DNA of 64,000 bases from Amycolatopsis vastitatis (GTDB lineage: Bacteria; Actinomycetota; Actinomycetes; Mycobacteriales; Pseudonocardiaceae). The translations under genes were made by a program, and so were the position numbers. The stretch covers positions 186,001 through 250,000 of the forward strand of contig NZ_NMUL01000009.1 of the NCBI RefSeq assembly GCF_002234595.1, given 5' to 3'. Below the pieces are notes generated by a model that had not been told where the DNA came from, ran no database searches, and was given only the letters and a program-made list of their open reading frames with translations. This document shows positions 63,318 through 64,000 of this stretch, piece after piece. Position 1 is the stretch's first letter. The number at the start of each line of letters is the position of its first letter.

Positions 63318-63794
63318 TCACCGTGGCGGCCGGACCCGCCGGGCGCGGATCGCGTCGTCGCCGCCGTAGCGGCCGATGACCGTCGCCAGGAGTGCGCGCG
63401 CGTCTTCGACGCGTCTCGTGCCGTACTCCGCCTCCAGTTCTTCTTGGAGTTCCCGCCGCAGCACCCGCGTCGCTTCGACGGCGGCCAGCGCGTGCTCGGT
63501 CAGGTGCAGCAGTTTCGTCCGCGCGTCCGCCGGATCGGGGTCGCGGCGCAGCAGCCCCCGGCGTTCGAGGTCCGCGACGGCCTTCGACGCCGCCTGCTGG
63601 GTCACGCCCATCCGCTCGGCCAGTGCGGTGATGGACAGCGGGTCGGCCAGGACGTGCTGGATCACGACGCCGTCGTTGAAGCGAAGGTCGCCGAAGCCCT
63701 GCCCGGCCAAGCGGCGCTGAACCTCGTCCGTCATCGCCCAGCCCGCGAAGAGGGCGGTCAGGGACAGGTCGAGGCTGCTAGGATGCACAACCAT
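63318..63794 (-). CDS. MarR-family regulator
   Basis: 158 residues. Winged helix with LSITALAERMGVTQQAASKAVADLERRGLL and the wing RRDPDPADARTKLLHLTEH. It should bind the 38-bp dyad at 63775-63812, whose centre is its own ATG, and so control both itself and the divergent gene. No ribosome site is visible; TAGATT on the minus strand lies eight bases before the ATG. Confidence 0.85.
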   Translation of the reverse strand: MVVHPSSLDLSLTALFAGWAMTDEVQRRLAGQGFGDLRFNDGVVIQHVLADPLSITALAERMGVTQQAASKAVADLERRGLLRRDPDPADARTKLLHLTEHALAAVEATRVLRRELQEELEAEYGTRRVEDARALLATVIGRYGGDDAIRARRVRPPR

Positions 63795-63812
63795 GGTTGT
63801 GGAATCTAGCAG
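63775..63812. promoter_or_regulatory. 38-bp dyad covering two overlapping divergent start codons
   Basis: A perfect 16-base palindrome CACAACCATGGTTGTG (63786-63801) is flanked symmetrically by CTGCTAG (63775-63781) and CTAGCAG (63806-63812). The central CCATGG holds the ATG of both genes. TAGGAT (63779-63784, plus) and TAGATT (63803-63808, minus) are -10 boxes, each eight bases from its start. Probable MarR operator on a symmetric leaderless promoter. Confidence 0.75.
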
Positions 63813-64000
63813 AGTGCCGGCCGAGCTGGCCGAAGCGTTCGTCCGCGTGGCGCACCGGATCGTCTGGTGCACGCTGGTGACGGTCGACCGGCGGGGCCGC
63901 CCGCGGTCACGGGTGGTCCACCCGATCTGGGTGCCGGGCCCCGGCGGCCTGACCGGCTGGCTGTTCACCCGGCCGACGCCGTTGAAGCTGGCCCACCTGG
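63793..64000 (+). CDS. pyridoxamine 5'-phosphate oxidase-fold protein (partial)
   Basis: Runs off the end of the window, 69 codons seen. The sequence FVRVAHRIVWCTLVTVDRRG then RPRSRVVHPIW and GWLFTRPTPLKLAHL matches the split-barrel flavin/F420-binding fold of pyridoxamine-oxidase-like proteins. ATG 63793 overlaps the MarR start on the other strand; GTG 63799 is possible. Cofactor and substrate cannot be told from the fragment. Confidence 0.7.
   Translation, partial: MVVESSRVPAELAEAFVRVAHRIVWCTLVTVDRRGRPRSRVVHPIWVPGPGGLTGWLFTRPTPLKLAHL

Overview
The window is high-GC, almost gap-free actinobacterial chromosome, most like Amycolatopsis or another member of the Pseudonocardiaceae. Grounds: a complete division and cell wall (dcw) cluster with actinobacterial features (Wag31/DivIVA, SepF, YggT, a MurE with the DNPR motif typical of meso-DAP-adding enzymes), an ileS led by an ultrashort-stem T-box, a SAM-IV-type riboswitch, a SigK/RskA locus with the same gene families as in mycobacteria, many GTG starts and many probable leaderless promoters. 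The genus is an inference; no rRNA or tRNA gene is present to test it.

Layout. 1-436: upstream tail, a palindrome cluster and a dense set of MraZ-type boxes. 437-15354: mraZ, rsmH, ftsL, pbpB (ftsI), a strong terminator, then murE, murF, mraY, murD, ftsW, murG, murC and ftsQ, mostly translationally coupled. 15430-27095: about 12 kb of other genes sits between ftsQ and ftsZ: an NmrA-like reductase, MFS exporter, ABATE/CGNR regulator, a three-gene cassette (64-aa protein, DUF6879, XRE-DUF5753), OsmC/OhrR pair, DinB-like protein, and the lipid-modification/sigK-rskA block. 27249-32839: ftsZ, pgeF, the YggS-family gene, sepF, yggT, divIVA and a small membrane protein. 32850-35113: a 21-bp repeat array and a divergent ArsR/MFS pair. 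35111-46919: T-box and ileS, a second penicillin-binding protein, an ArsR paralogue, a K+/H+ antiporter, SAM riboswitch with a class V aminotransferase, two tandem membrane paralogues, lspA and an RluD-type synthase. 46913-64000: an unusual winged-helix protein with a 30-bp coding minisatellite, a 2207-residue protein made of four DUF885 metallopeptidase-like repeats, fumarylacetoacetase, an F420-type oxidoreductase, a sortase-fold protein lacking the catalytic Cys, Ppx/GppA, a GH65/beta-phosphoglucomutase pair, ArsR, a thioesterase, and a MarR gene divergent from a truncated pyridoxamine-oxidase-like gene.

How it works together. The first and third blocks make lipid II precursors, flip or polymerise them and build the septum (FtsZ-SepF-FtsQ-FtsL-FtsW-PbpB) or polar growth zone (DivIVA). 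MraZ probably controls the head of the cluster through the boxes at 336-371. The inserted block is regulatory and envelope/redox related.

Most worth a second look: the tetra-DUF885 protein (48045-54668); the overlapping antiparallel start codons at the centre of a 38-bp dyad (63775-63812); the 10-bp-phased GTGGGG boxes on both strands before mraZ; the Cys-to-Ser sortase (57047-57649); the 63-bp and 21-bp repeat arrays; and the DUF6879/XRE cassette. I saw no CRISPR array, insertion sequence, prophage or tRNA.
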